From NCBI GenBank assembly GCA_007127665.1, contig SKYY01000123.1:1-12159 (forward strand): a DNA stretch of 12,159 bases, in the 5' to 3' direction. The first letter of the stretch is position 1. Each line of letters starts with the position of its first letter. This DNA is from Balneolales bacterium (GTDB taxonomy: Bacteria > Bacteroidota > Rhodothermia > Balneolales > Natronogracilivirgulaceae). A model generated the notes under the pieces. That model ran no database searches. It worked only from the letters and a program-made list of their open reading frames with translations, and was not told the DNA's origin. The position numbers and the translations under genes are program-made. Of this stretch, positions 1 to 7,622 are shown piece by piece.

Positions 1-1238
1 CTGAATTCGCGTTTGAAGAAATGGAAGTTGATACAAATAGCCAGCATGACGGTATAGGAGAGAAAGGCGGACCCCCCATAGCTTACAAAAGGAAGAGGTA
101 ATCCTATGATGGGAAAAAGGCCCATGGCACTGCCAAGATTGATGAGAAGGTGCACGAAGAAGGTCATTGCAACTCCAACGATGACAAGCTGGGCAAACGG
201 ATGCCGGTGCTCTCCCGCATTGCTGAGCAGGCGCAGTAAAAGAATGGTAAAAACGAGCAGCAGCAAACCGGCACCGATAAATCCGAACTCTTCCGCGATA
301 ACCGGAAAGATGAAATCTGTCCATTGCTCAGGAAGAAAGCGCAACTGGGTCTGCGTGCCTTCAAGAAAACCCTTGCCCCAAAGCCCCCCTGACCCTATGG
401 CCGTTTTGGCCTGCAGGACATTCCATCCGGCACCCTGGGGATCGAGAGCCGGGTTGACAAATGCTTCAATCCGCGCCTGTTGGTGCGGCTTGAGAATCTG
501 ATACAGAGCCAACTGTACCCCGACGACCACCAGGTTGCCTAAAATGAAAGCAGAACTTGTCAGCCAGGGTCTCTTTTGAATGAAAAAGATCGCGATTGAG
601 AGCACAATTGTTGCTGCAACCCCAAGCTTCCAGTTTATTATAGCAAAATATGCGATAATGGCAGGTGAAATGAGAAACAGGGATATTCCGTACGGTAAAC
701 CGGACCAGAAAAGCATTACGGGAATGAGGGCCAGCAGCACCAGCGCAGTCCCCGTGTCATTTTGCAGGATGATGATGACGGCTGGAATGATCATCAGAAC
801 TACGGCAAACAGGGCGGAACCGATATGCTCAGCCGAGATATCCCTTCTGCTGGTAAGATAGTTGGCTACGGCAAGAATAGTAGCCAGTTTCAGCATTTCA
901 CTGATCTGGAATCGCAATCCTCCAATTACCAGCCAGCGGCGTGCACCACCTGCTTCCGTTCCCCAAATAACGGTTGCTATAGCCAGGATGATACAGATCA
1001 CATACAAGGCATAGGAAATTTGCTGGAATGTGCGCGGATTAGTAAACTGTATTGCAGCAAGCGCAATAAGAGATACGGCAATCCAGATAATCTGGTTCAG
1101 GAAGTTACCTTTGATGTAAGAGGGTAGAAACTGGGAAACCGGCCCGAGGGTGGCACTGTAAATGGCAACCAGGCCGGCAGAAAAAAGCAGAACCCAGCAT
1201 ATAATCAATAGCCAGTCAAATTGTCGGTACCAGGCCAT
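1..1238 (-). CDS. rodA: RodA, SEDS peptidoglycan glycosyltransferase (3' end cut by window edge)
   Basis: Polytopic SEDS glycosyltransferase that polymerises lipid II into glycan strands during lateral wall growth, in complex with the PBP2 encoded just before it. I translated the frame by hand: it is open from the ATG at 1238 to the left edge, giving 412 complete codons without a stop or frameshift. It starts MAWYRQFDWLL. It contains GGARRWLVIGG followed by QISE and a Lys three residues on (E114, K117, matching the Glu/Lys pair of characterised RodA). It also contains QNDTGTAL, PQGAGWNVLQ, LPEQWTDFIF (D308, in the place of the essential Asp of the TDF motif) and GLPLPFVSYGGS near the end. QNDTGT instead of QPDLGT is, as I recall, usual in Bacteroidota relatives. 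The start shares one base with the mrdA stop (TAATG), so translational coupling is likely. Probably only a few C-terminal residues are missing. Confidence 0.95.
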   Translation of the reverse strand, partial: MAWYRQFDWLLIICWVLLFSAGLVAIYSATLGPVSQFLPSYIKGNFLNQIIWIAVSLIALAAIQFTNPRTFQQISYALYVICIILAIATVIWGTEAGGARRWLVIGGLRFQISEMLKLATILAVANYLTSRRDISAEHIGSALFAVVLMIIPAVIIILQNDTGTALVLLALIPVMLFWSGLPYGISLFLISPAIIAYFAIINWKLGVAATIVLSIAIFFIQKRPWLTSSAFILGNLVVVGVQLALYQILKPHQQARIEAFVNPALDPQGAGWNVLQAKTAIGSGGLWGKGFLEGTQTQLRFLPEQWTDFIFPVIAEEFGFIGAGLLLLVFTILLLRLLSNAGEHRHPFAQLVIVGVAMTFFVHLLINLGSAMGLFPIIGLPLPFVSYGGSAFLSYTVMLAICINFHFFKREF

Positions 1239-3097
1239 TATAGTGGTTGCTCATTATTGGTTTCATTGCGGTTATCCTCTTCCCGGGGAGTGAATGTCTT
1301 GACATACTCATATACCCAGTTCCTGCGAATCTGTCCGTGAAAATACTGTTCCATCATCAAGCCGGCTACAGGTGCAGCTGAAATGGAACCGAAACCGGCA
1401 TTTTCAACCAGAGCGACAATCACGATTTCAGGTTGCTCAAATGGTGCGTAGGAAATAAACCAGCCGTGATCTATACCGTGAGGATTCTGGGCTGTTCCGG
1501 TTTTACCGGCTACTTCAATCCCGGAAATATCAGCATAGAATCGTCCGGAGCCTTCAGATACGGCTTTACGCATTCCTTCCTGAATAATGTCAAGGTGCTC
1601 ATCCTTAATCCAGGGAACCCGTTCTTTTTCCTGCGAATGCACTACCATGGATCCATCCGGATAAACAATGCGGTCTACGATGTGCGGGCGTACGCGGTAC
1701 CCCCCGTTTGCAAGCAGGGAAGTTGCCAGGGCCATCTGCAACGGTGAACTGGAAAAAGTGCCCTGTCCCACTCCAACGCTGATCAGATCACCGATTCCCC
1801 AGTTACGTGATCCGCCAAAATGGGTATAGTAGTAGGCACTGTCAGGTACTATGCCCCTTCTTTCATGGGGCAGATCTATTTGCGTAAGCTGCCCAAGCCC
1901 GAATGACGAAGTGTGACGGTGCCAGGCATTCAGCCCAACTTTGTTCATAGTCTGGTTCATCAAAGAAAAAAAATAGGTATTGCAGGAGTTCTGGATGGCT
2001 TCAACCAGGTTTTGTCGTCCGTGACTCCGGGTGCAACGGTAAAGACGGCCAAGTGTAAATCCACCCCGGCATGTGACTTCCGTTTCCGGATCGATAATAC
2101 CAAAATCGAGTCCTATGAGGCCCATAATGGGTTTGACGGTTGAACCGGGCGGCTGCATACTGGAAATGGCACGATTGAATAGAGGATTGGTGGTATCAGC
2201 ATTCAGGGATATCCAGTAATCCATATCAATCCTGCCGGAGAGCCGGTCCAGATCAAAGCCGGGGGAACTGACCAGAGCAAGGATGGCTCCGGTATTGGGG
2301 TCCATGGCGACAACGCCGCCTGTTTTGCCAACCATAAGATCTTCAGCCAGAAGCTGAAGATCGTAGTCGATATGGGTGTACAGATCCGCTCCCTGCACAG
2401 GAGTTCTTCCCATTTGGGTCTCTTCGAAAAGTCCCAGAGTCTGACCGAGAGCATTCACGCGTACATAGCGAGCTCCCAGCTCCCCACGAAGATCCTGCTC
2501 ATACATGAACTCAATTCCGCTTCTTCCTGCTTTATCACCCAGATTGTATCTGCTGGAACTGCGGTACTCTTGCTGAGTTACTTCACTCAGATAGCCCAGA
2601 ATGTGAGAACCAATGATATCAGTGGGATAGTGTCTCTTGGATTCTACATTGTATCCAACACCGGGTAGTTTCCAGATGTTTTCCTGTATTTGTGAGAAGC
2701 GATGAAAACTGATATCCGTGATGAGCCGTGAAGGCCGATGCCACGAGTATCTTCTGGCAACCTGCACCCGGTCTTCGATCATTTCTTCGGGAATATCAAG
2801 ATACTTCGACAGCATCGGAATGGTGGATGGATCAAAGCTGGCCGGCGTAACTGTAATGGTATAGATAGGTTGGTTATCCACAAGCATCCTTCCGCTGCGA
2901 TCGAATACGAGTCCGCGTGCGGGACTCACACTCTCTTGTCTGATACTGTTTGCCAGACTGAGTGGACCATATGTATCGTATTCTATGATCTGCAACTGAA
3001 ACAGTCTTCCGGCAAAAATGAGCATAATGGTAACAGTGATTACCTGCAGCACCCGAATAGATACATCATTCCGTTTTTCTTGCTTGTTGCGAAGCAT
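1238..3097 (-). CDS. mrdA: Penicillin-binding protein 2, elongasome D,D-transpeptidase
   Basis: Class B penicillin-binding protein that cross-links new glycan made by RodA; single-pass inner-membrane protein with a periplasmic catalytic domain. At 619 residues it has the usual family length. A short cytoplasmic tail is followed by a membrane segment at about 14-33. The N-terminal pedestal region follows, with SPARGLVFDRSGRML (58-72). The transpeptidase motifs are all intact: S319-T-V-K322 (SxxK, catalytic Ser), S371-C-N373 (SxN) and K532-T-G534 (KTG). Cys343, Cys355 and His359 lie between the first two motifs, as in many PBP2 relatives. The Glu/Asn-rich tail after residue 603 looks disordered. 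The start is 9 bp after the mreD stop, and the stop overlaps the rodA start by one base. PBP2 is preferred over PBP3/FtsI because of the mreD and rodA neighbours. Confidence 0.97.
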   Translation of the reverse strand: MLRNKQEKRNDVSIRVLQVITVTIMLIFAGRLFQLQIIEYDTYGPLSLANSIRQESVSPARGLVFDRSGRMLVDNQPIYTITVTPASFDPSTIPMLSKYLDIPEEMIEDRVQVARRYSWHRPSRLITDISFHRFSQIQENIWKLPGVGYNVESKRHYPTDIIGSHILGYLSEVTQQEYRSSSRYNLGDKAGRSGIEFMYEQDLRGELGARYVRVNALGQTLGLFEETQMGRTPVQGADLYTHIDYDLQLLAEDLMVGKTGGVVAMDPNTGAILALVSSPGFDLDRLSGRIDMDYWISLNADTTNPLFNRAISSMQPPGSTVKPIMGLIGLDFGIIDPETEVTCRGGFTLGRLYRCTRSHGRQNLVEAIQNSCNTYFFSLMNQTMNKVGLNAWHRHTSSFGLGQLTQIDLPHERRGIVPDSAYYYTHFGGSRNWGIGDLISVGVGQGTFSSSPLQMALATSLLANGGYRVRPHIVDRIVYPDGSMVVHSQEKERVPWIKDEHLDIIQEGMRKAVSEGSGRFYADISGIEVAGKTGTAQNPHGIDHGWFISYAPFEQPEIVIVALVENAGFGSISAAPVAGLMMEQYFHGQIRRNWVYEYVKTFTPREEDNRNETNNEQPL

Positions 3098-3106
3098 GCC
3101 TGTTAC

Positions 3107-3577
3107 CTATTTGTCACGCAATATGTAGATTATACTGCCGGTTACGGCTGTCATAAGACTGCTTCCGGCCAGGATTTGAATAAACACCGGACCCGCCTGG
3201 TAAATCTGTGCAAAAAGCGCGGCGAGAAGGAAAAATAAGTTATGAATAACGGATATCCCAAGTAATATCAGAAAAACCTGTGTGAAAAAAAGCCTTGCTT
3301 CTTCAATCCTGGGCACGAATCTGTAGACGATCAGAGTTGTTAATGTTTTTGCCATGAGGTGAAGCCCCCAGTAGTCCAGAAAAAAATCACTTAAAAGGCC
3401 AATGAATGCTGCGAAAAGAATAGCTCTTGTACGATCCTGTGTGGCCATCACCCAGATGAGTATTACCAGGGTGAAATCTGCCTGAATGGCGCCATAACCG
3501 AGATGGTTAAAGATGAGCATCTGCAACAGAACGGCCACCAAACCAATAAGTCCGAAATGCAGTAGTTCTGATTTCAT
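3107..3577 (-). CDS. mreD: MreD, rod-shape membrane protein
   Basis: Small integral membrane component of the elongasome, linking MreC and the MreB filaments to PBP2/RodA. The protein has 156 residues, normal for the family, and is made almost wholly of hydrophobic segments. I see about five candidate helices, around 7-26, 31-46, 50-70, 96-122 and 128-152. Sequence conservation in this family is weak. The call rests on length, membrane character, the D-F-x-L-D-Y-W-G-L-H stretch (64-73) and position between mreC and mrdA. The ATG overlaps the mreC stop as ATGA, a typical coupled start. There is no Shine-Dalgarno sequence. The stop is TAG, 9 bp before mrdA. Confidence 0.9.
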   Translation of the reverse strand: MKSELLHFGLIGLVAVLLQMLIFNHLGYGAIQADFTLVILIWVMATQDRTRAILFAAFIGLLSDFFLDYWGLHLMAKTLTTLIVYRFVPRIEEARLFFTQVFLILLGISVIHNLFFLLAALFAQIYQAGPVFIQILAGSSLMTAVTGSIIYILRDK

Positions 3578-4416
3578 TGGAACAAACTTTCGTATTGCAA
3601 AAGAAGCTCTTCCACTTCCTGCTCGGGTTCAAAACGGACAATGAAGGCCTCGGAGGTTTGATGCAGCGAAACATAAGGCCGAATGTAGATCTGCTGGGTG
3701 TCGCGGCCTTCCTCAGGCTGGGTCCTGACAACGGATCCGACAGGAATTCCGGCAGGAAACTGATTGCTGAAACCGGAGGTTTCTACAACGGAACCAATCG
3801 GGACATCGATTGTCTTCGGTACATACTGCATAACGAGTTCACTGGATTGTTCCGTGCCCCATGACACAATACCGTAGGCCCTGTTGCCCTGGATCCGGGC
3901 GCTTGCCCGAAATAATGGATTGAAAAATGGCATGATCTTGGCATGTCCTGACCTGGACAGGATGACCTGGCCCACCAGGCCTTCCGGTGTGATCAGTGGC
4001 ATTCCCGGTTCTATGCCATCCCGGCTTCCCTTGTTGATGGTAAATGAGTTGTTGATACCGGTGAGGTTTTTTGCCACAATCCTGACAGGAACAAGGTCCA
4101 GTTCCGTTGTGTCCTGAAGGCCTATCATATTTCTAAGGACAATATTTTCCTCTCTGAGGGAACGCAGCCGGCTCAGTTCATCCTGCAGCAGTATATTCTG
4201 CTTGCCAAGCTGTTCACTTGACTGCAGTGCATTCCGGTAGACTCTTACCTGTGAAAGCGGTTGTTCGATGTAGCTCATAGCAAGTATGGACACCTTGCGT
4301 ACGGTCTGCAGGCCGTCGTCATGACGAAAAACCATCAAAAAAAAAGCGAGCAGAAGGAAAAGTACGGTCAGAAGATGATCTCGTACATCATCCGTCTTGC
4401 GGAATGAAAACTGCAT
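3574..4416 (-). CDS. mreC: MreC, periplasmic rod-shape scaffold protein
   Basis: Bitopic protein whose periplasmic part activates PBP2/RodA and couples them to MreB. It has 280 residues. A basic/acidic N-tail (FRKTDDVRD) is followed by one membrane helix at about 14-30. A coiled coil rich in Leu/Gln/Glu runs from about 55 to 98. The beta-rich MreC core follows from about 107, with NKGSRDGIEPGMPLIT and GLVGQVILS, the typical 'kG...Gi..gm.Vi...GlvG.V' pattern of the family. The end is a short Glu-rich helix. The start lies 15 bp after the mreB stop, and the stop overlaps mreD by 4 bp. A run of nine T on the coding strand (plus-strand A at 4337-4345) lies within the membrane-helix codons. Confidence 0.95.
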   Translation of the reverse strand: MQFSFRKTDDVRDHLLTVLFLLLAFFLMVFRHDDGLQTVRKVSILAMSYIEQPLSQVRVYRNALQSSEQLGKQNILLQDELSRLRSLREENIVLRNMIGLQDTTELDLVPVRIVAKNLTGINNSFTINKGSRDGIEPGMPLITPEGLVGQVILSRSGHAKIMPFFNPLFRASARIQGNRAYGIVSWGTEQSSELVMQYVPKTIDVPIGSVVETSGFSNQFPAGIPVGSVVRTQPEEGRDTQQIYIRPYVSLHQTSEAFIVRFEPEQEVEELLLQYESLFQ

Positions 4417-4431
4417 TCAGGTAACATTCTG

Positions 4432-5499
4432 TCAGGTTAGAATGGCACGGTAGTATTCCAGATCTTCAAGAACCTTGCCGGTACCTCGTACTACAGCCGT
4501 AAGAGGGTCTTCAGCTATGTGAACCGGAAGATCGGTTGTTTCCATGATCAGTTTGTCGAGATTCTTGAGCAAGGCCCCGCCACCTGTCAGAAAAATTCCT
4601 CGATCCAGAATGTCAGCCGACAATTCAGGAGGCGTTTGCTCAAGTGACTTCGTAACGGACTCGACGATCGTGTTAACGGACTCCGAAATAGCTTCGCGGA
4701 TATCTTTTGAAGTAACAATTCGCGTGCGGGGAACACCGTTCACCAGATCGCGTCCTTTGACAGTAAGTTCAAGTTCTTCATCAAGAGGAGCCGCAGAGCC
4801 CAGAAGGCACTTCACCTGTTCGCCCGTGCGTTCCCCGATCAAGAGGTTGTGATTGCGGCGGAAATAATTGATGATATCTTCGTTCAGTTCATCACCCCCC
4901 AGCCGTACCGATTGCGAATAGACAATACCCGACAGGGCGATCACAGCAATCTCGGTGGTTCCACCGCCGATATCAACGATCATGTTACCGACCGGCTCAT
5001 GAACGTCCAGGCCAATGCCAATTGCGGCGGCCATCGGTTCGTCAACCAAATGGACCTCTTTGGCTCCCGCATGCTCTGCACTGTCACGGACAGCCCGTTT
5101 TTCCACCTCGGTAATACCGCTTGGCACGCAAACCACCATTTTCCGGGTGGATGAGTACCATTTGACTTTCACCTTTTTGATCATTCCCCGAATCATGTGT
5201 TCGGCAACCTCAAAATCCGCAATAACACCATCACGAAGTGGTCGCACAGTACGGATTTTCTTGTGTGTTTTTTCATGCATGAGACGTGCTTCGTGCCCAA
5301 TAGCCACAGCCTGATTTTCCATATTGAGTGCAACTATTGAGGGTTCGTTGAGCACGATACCCTGATTCCGGGCATGGATGAGCGTGTTGGCGGTACCAAG
5401 GTCAATAGCAATATCAGTGTAGAGCCAATCAAAAAGTCCGCCCTTGGCGTTATTCTGGCTTACGGATGTTTCTTTATAGCTAACTTCAGACTGCGGCAT
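4432..5499 (-). CDS. mreB: MreB, actin-like cell-shape protein
   Basis: Actin-family ATPase that forms membrane-bound filaments directing lateral wall synthesis. It has 355 residues. The phosphate-1 loop is DIAIDLGTANTLI (29-41), with VDEPMAAAIG (152-161) carrying the conserved Glu154. The phosphate-2 loop is VDIGGGTTEIAVI (175-187) and the adenosine motif is GIFLTGGGALL (301-311). About 21 residues precede GLFDWLYTDIAIDLG. Relatives I remember usually begin at or just before this point, so the polar N-tail is extra. No other Met occurs before residue 60, and the ATG at 5499 is the only good start. There is no Shine-Dalgarno sequence; the bases before the ATG are A/T-rich. It is the first gene of the mreBCD-mrdA-rodA cluster and follows a 214-bp gap after purH. 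Confidence 0.98.
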   Translation of the reverse strand: MPQSEVSYKETSVSQNNAKGGLFDWLYTDIAIDLGTANTLIHARNQGIVLNEPSIVALNMENQAVAIGHEARLMHEKTHKKIRTVRPLRDGVIADFEVAEHMIRGMIKKVKVKWYSSTRKMVVCVPSGITEVEKRAVRDSAEHAGAKEVHLVDEPMAAAIGIGLDVHEPVGNMIVDIGGGTTEIAVIALSGIVYSQSVRLGGDELNEDIINYFRRNHNLLIGERTGEQVKCLLGSAAPLDEELELTVKGRDLVNGVPRTRIVTSKDIREAISESVNTIVESVTKSLEQTPPELSADILDRGIFLTGGGALLKNLDKLIMETTDLPVHIAEDPLTAVVRGTGKVLEDLEYYRAILT

Positions 5500-5517
5500 A
5501 TATAAATATTGGAGGAA

Positions 5518-5667
5518 TTACATGAACTGGGATGGTGGGGTTTTCATAACTTTCAAAGTTACAATATTAAACGGCCTTTTGCGAATTTCTTTGGGTAAAA
5601 TTTGAAAAAAAACGATGATTTCCATACCTGAGAAAGGGCTTGAAAAAACTCGGCAAATGCTGTTCAT
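5518..5667 (-). other. Possible 49-codon leader ORF upstream of mreB (doubtful)
   Basis: An ATG at 5667 opens a frame of 49 sense codons ending in TAA at 5520-5518, 18 bp before the mreB start. The product would begin MNSICRVFSSPF and end MKTPPSQFM. It contains a short hydrophobic patch (MEIIVFFQIL), then a basic stretch (PKEIRKRP). I recognise no family, there is no Shine-Dalgarno sequence, and it would overlap the candidate promoter element. An open frame this short arises by chance fairly often. Confidence 0.12.
5554..5561 (-). promoter_or_regulatory. Candidate Bacteroidota-type -7 element (TAnnTTTG) before mreB
   Basis: TAACTTTG on the minus strand matches the TAnnTTTG -7 consensus known for the primary sigma factor in Bacteroidota. 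Transcription would begin a few bases downstream, leaving a leader of roughly 45-50 nt before the mreB ATG. I see no TTTG -33 element at the usual distance (about 19-21 bp upstream), so the match could be chance. Confidence 0.3.
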
Positions 5668-5678
5668 ATCTCAGCGAT

Positions 5679-5692
5679 GTGTAATTTTACAC
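5679..5692. repeat. Short inverted repeat after purH (GTGTAA-TT-TTACAC)
   Basis: Two perfect 6-bp arms are separated by 2 bp, 21 bp after the purH stop. The loop is too small and the arms too A/T-rich for a good intrinsic terminator. As DNA it has the symmetry of a dimeric-regulator site, but I cannot assign a protein. Confidence 0.3.
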
Positions 5693-5713
5693 CCCCGCTT
5701 TCAGGCTGGCTGA

Positions 5714-7549
5714 TCAGTGCCGGAAGTGTCGGGTTCCGGTCAGAATCATGGCTATTCCCAATTCATCAGCCCGGGCAATCACGTCTTTGTCCCGGATACT
5801 GCCACCGGGTTGAATGACAGCAGAAGCTCCGGCGTTTACCGCTTCCTCGACACCATCTGCAAAGGGAAAAAACGCATCGGATGCCACTACGCAGCCCTTG
5901 AGCTGGTGCCCGAATTCTTTTGCCTTGGCAGAGGCTATTCTTGATGCATCTACCCGATTGGGCTGGCCTGCGCCGACACCAATGGTCTGAAGGTCCCGGG
6001 CGTATACAATGGCATTTGAAGTCACATGTTTTGCTACAATCCAGGCAAATTCAAGCGTAGCCAATTGATTTTCGTCGGGATGAACACGGGTGACCACATC
6101 CCGCTTCTCATTCTCGAATCCGGCGTCTGCATGCTGCCATAGGTATCCCCCAACGGTGGAACGCACTCGCGGAAGGAGCGCATCCGGCCACGAGAGAATC
6201 CGTATCAGCCTCCTGTTGGATTTACGTTTCAGCAGTTCAAGAGCTTCATCCGTATACGACGGGGCCAGAATGATTTCCGTAAATATCTGGTCGACCAAAG
6301 AAGCTGTTACTGCGTCAACCCGGCTGTTAAATAGCACGATACCACCGAAAGGGGATGTGGTATCGGTCGAAAAAGCTTTTTTCCAGGCGCTTTCCGCAGA
6401 GTCAGCAAGAGCAACGCCACATGGAAGCGTGTGTTTGAAAATGGCGCATAGTGTTTTGCCTGTTTCCGGAAAGTCAGAAAAGTCAGAGCCCAGCCGGAGG
6501 GCAGCGTCAATATCCAGGTAGTTGTTGTAGCTCAGCTCCTTGCCATGAAAACAGTCAATGAACTGTTCCGGGTTTCCGTAAACTGCGGCTGCCTGATGCG
6601 GGTTTTCACCGTAACGCAGCTGTCTGTACAAGGGAACATTCATGCTGAGGGCCGGTTGGATCGGAAGGGTTCCCCCATCGGCATTCTGCCTCGCATCTTC
6701 ATTTTGTTTTGCATTATAATTTTGTGCTGCATCGTCATTCTGACCAGCTTCCTCACTCTGTCCGGCATCCTTATTCTGTCCAGCTTCGTCATTCGGTCCG
6801 GCATCCTCATTCGGTCCAGCTTCGTCATTTTTCCTGGAACCGTCACTTGCAACGGAATCGCGAATGTGTCCGGTATTGTAATTACGTGTCGAAGCATCTG
6901 TATGTCGCGAAAGGGTTCCGGGTTTTTGCACCAATTGAATCAGGGAGTCGGCTATGGCCTGGTCATAGGACGCTGTCATTTGAAACGCCCGAATTGCAAA
7001 TTCAGCACGGGTTTTTCCACTAATCCAGCCATTGCTGTCTTTTATTTCATCCAGAAGTTTGCGGTACTGGTCGGGGTGGGTGGCCACGCAGACATTCTCA
7101 AAGTTCTTTGCGGAAGCCCGGACCATGGCCGGGCCGCCGATATCAATGTTTTCAACGGCATGTTCTATGTCCCCGTCCCGCTCCCGGACAGCTTCGCGGA
7201 AAGGGTACAGGTTCACGACCAGGAGCTGGATCTGTTGTATATCGAGTTCTCTCAGGGTACGGGCATGCTCTTCGATTTTCGGTCGTGCCAGCAATGCACC
7301 ATGGATTTTGGGATGCAATGTCTTGACACGTCCATCCAGACATTCAGGAAAACCGGTTATAGCCGAGACGTCCGTGACAGGCAAACCGGAATCGCGGATC
7401 AGTCGGGCCGTTCCGCCTGTCGAGATTATCTGAACCCCTGACTGATGAAGTTCCCTGGCCAATTCCGGTATACCGGTTTTATCAGAAACGGATATCAGGG
7501 CACGCGTTACGGAAATGTCGGGAAGCGGGGTACTGGAATCGGGAGTCAT
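5714..7549 (-). CDS. purH: PurH, bifunctional AICAR transformylase / IMP cyclohydrolase with expanded linker
   Basis: Cytoplasmic enzyme for the last two steps of IMP synthesis: formyl transfer from 10-formyl-THF to AICAR, then ring closure. From the ATG at 7549 it has 611 residues, against 529 for E. coli PurH. The cyclohydrolase domain (about 12-205) has STGGTARLI (43-51) and [16 protein letters not shown] (69-84). The transformylase domain (about 310-611) has RYGENPHQ (312-319), the active-site K372-H373 with PCG at 376-378, [14 protein letters not shown] (524-537), [11 protein letters not shown] and the end GTRHFRH. Both domains look intact. The extra length is a disordered Asn/Asp/Gln/Ala/Gly-rich linker at about 207-305. 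A GTG at 7594 would add 15 residues, but the ATG is preferred because the conserved start ([15 protein letters not shown]) follows it closely. No Shine-Dalgarno sequence is seen. Confidence 0.97.
   Translation of the reverse strand: MTPDSSTPLPDISVTRALISVSDKTGIPELARELHQSGVQIISTGGTARLIRDSGLPVTDVSAITGFPECLDGRVKTLHPKIHGALLARPKIEEHARTLRELDIQQIQLLVVNLYPFREAVRERDGDIEHAVENIDIGGPAMVRASAKNFENVCVATHPDQYRKLLDEIKDSNGWISGKTRAEFAIRAFQMTASYDQAIADSLIQLVQKPGTLSRHTDASTRNYNTGHIRDSVASDGSRKNDEAGPNEDAGPNDEAGQNKDAGQSEEAGQNDDAAQNYNAKQNEDARQNADGGTLPIQPALSMNVPLYRQLRYGENPHQAAAVYGNPEQFIDCFHGKELSYNNYLDIDAALRLGSDFSDFPETGKTLCAIFKHTLPCGVALADSAESAWKKAFSTDTTSPFGGIVLFNSRVDAVTASLVDQIFTEIILAPSYTDEALELLKRKSNRRLIRILSWPDALLPRVRSTVGGYLWQHADAGFENEKRDVVTRVHPDENQLATLEFAWIVAKHVTSNAIVYARDLQTIGVGAGQPNRVDASRIASAKAKEFGHQLKGCVVASDAFFPFADGVEEAVNAGASAVIQPGGSIRDKDVIARADELGIAMILTGTRHFRH
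6686..6829 (-). repeat. Eight 18-bp in-frame tandem repeats in the PurH interdomain linker
   Basis: Eight head-to-tail 18-bp units, followed by a partial ninth, encode hexapeptides (PurH residues 241-288). In order they are [48 protein letters not shown], then NADGG. Units 1 and 3 differ at one base of 18. Units 1-2 and 3-4 match as a 36-bp pair at 33 of 36 bases. Units 6-8 are more diverged. There are no spacers. All unit lengths are multiples of three, so the reading frame is kept. Confidence 0.95.
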
Positions 7550-7589
7550 GTTTTTTGGAGTGTGAGTATTGAATGGTTGATACGTAAAA

Positions 7590-7601
7590 ATCACCTGTGA
7601 T
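7590..7601. repeat. 12-bp near-palindrome between purN and purH (ATCAC-CT-GTGAT)
   Basis: Two perfect 5-bp arms with a 2-bp centre lie 40 bp before the preferred purH ATG and overlap the alternative GTG start. It could be a regulator half-site pair; the size makes a chance origin plausible. Confidence 0.25.
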
Positions 7602-7622
7602 ATCCGTCAGTTCCGGGAAAGC

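Larger units (their letters stand above)
5500..5713 (-). promoter_or_regulatory. purH-mreB intergenic region, probable mre-operon promoter region
   Basis: The region is 214 bp, the longest gap between genes in the window, and its mreB-proximal part is A/T-rich. It is the only obvious place for a promoter driving mreBCD-mrdA-rodA. On the minus strand it holds a TAACTTTG element (5561-5554), a short inverted repeat (5679-5692) and a 49-codon open frame (5667-5518). I find no convincing hairpin plus T-run that would terminate purH transcription, so read-through from purH is possible. Confidence 0.5.

Noticed and set aside
106..1127. Several plus-strand open frames at the left end of the window
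   Set aside because: The minus strand here translates without interruption as RodA with all key motifs, so the plus-strand frames are shadows.
5628..5674. CTGAGA/TCTCAG inverted repeat as a purH terminator
   Set aside because: The arms are 6 bp with a 35-base loop and no T-run at the right place; it is too weak to call a terminator.
6686..6829. Possible CRISPR or microsatellite-like array
   Set aside because: The 18-bp units are contiguous without spacers, stay in frame with purH and encode a regular hexapeptide. It is a coding tandem repeat.
6545..7441. 298-codon open frame on the plus strand opposite purH, long enough to look like a gene
   Set aside because: It lies fully antisense to a conserved PurH with intact motifs. 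Its product is a Cys/Ile/Ser-rich string with no recognisable domain, and its repeats mirror the hexapeptide tract. It is a shadow of purH codon use.
7550..7594. Upstream GTG start for purH (15 extra residues)
   Set aside because: The ATG at 7549 is closer to the conserved N-terminus, and the extra residues (GTG-encoded start, then IFTYQPFNTHTPKN) resemble no PurH I know. The GTG cannot be fully excluded.
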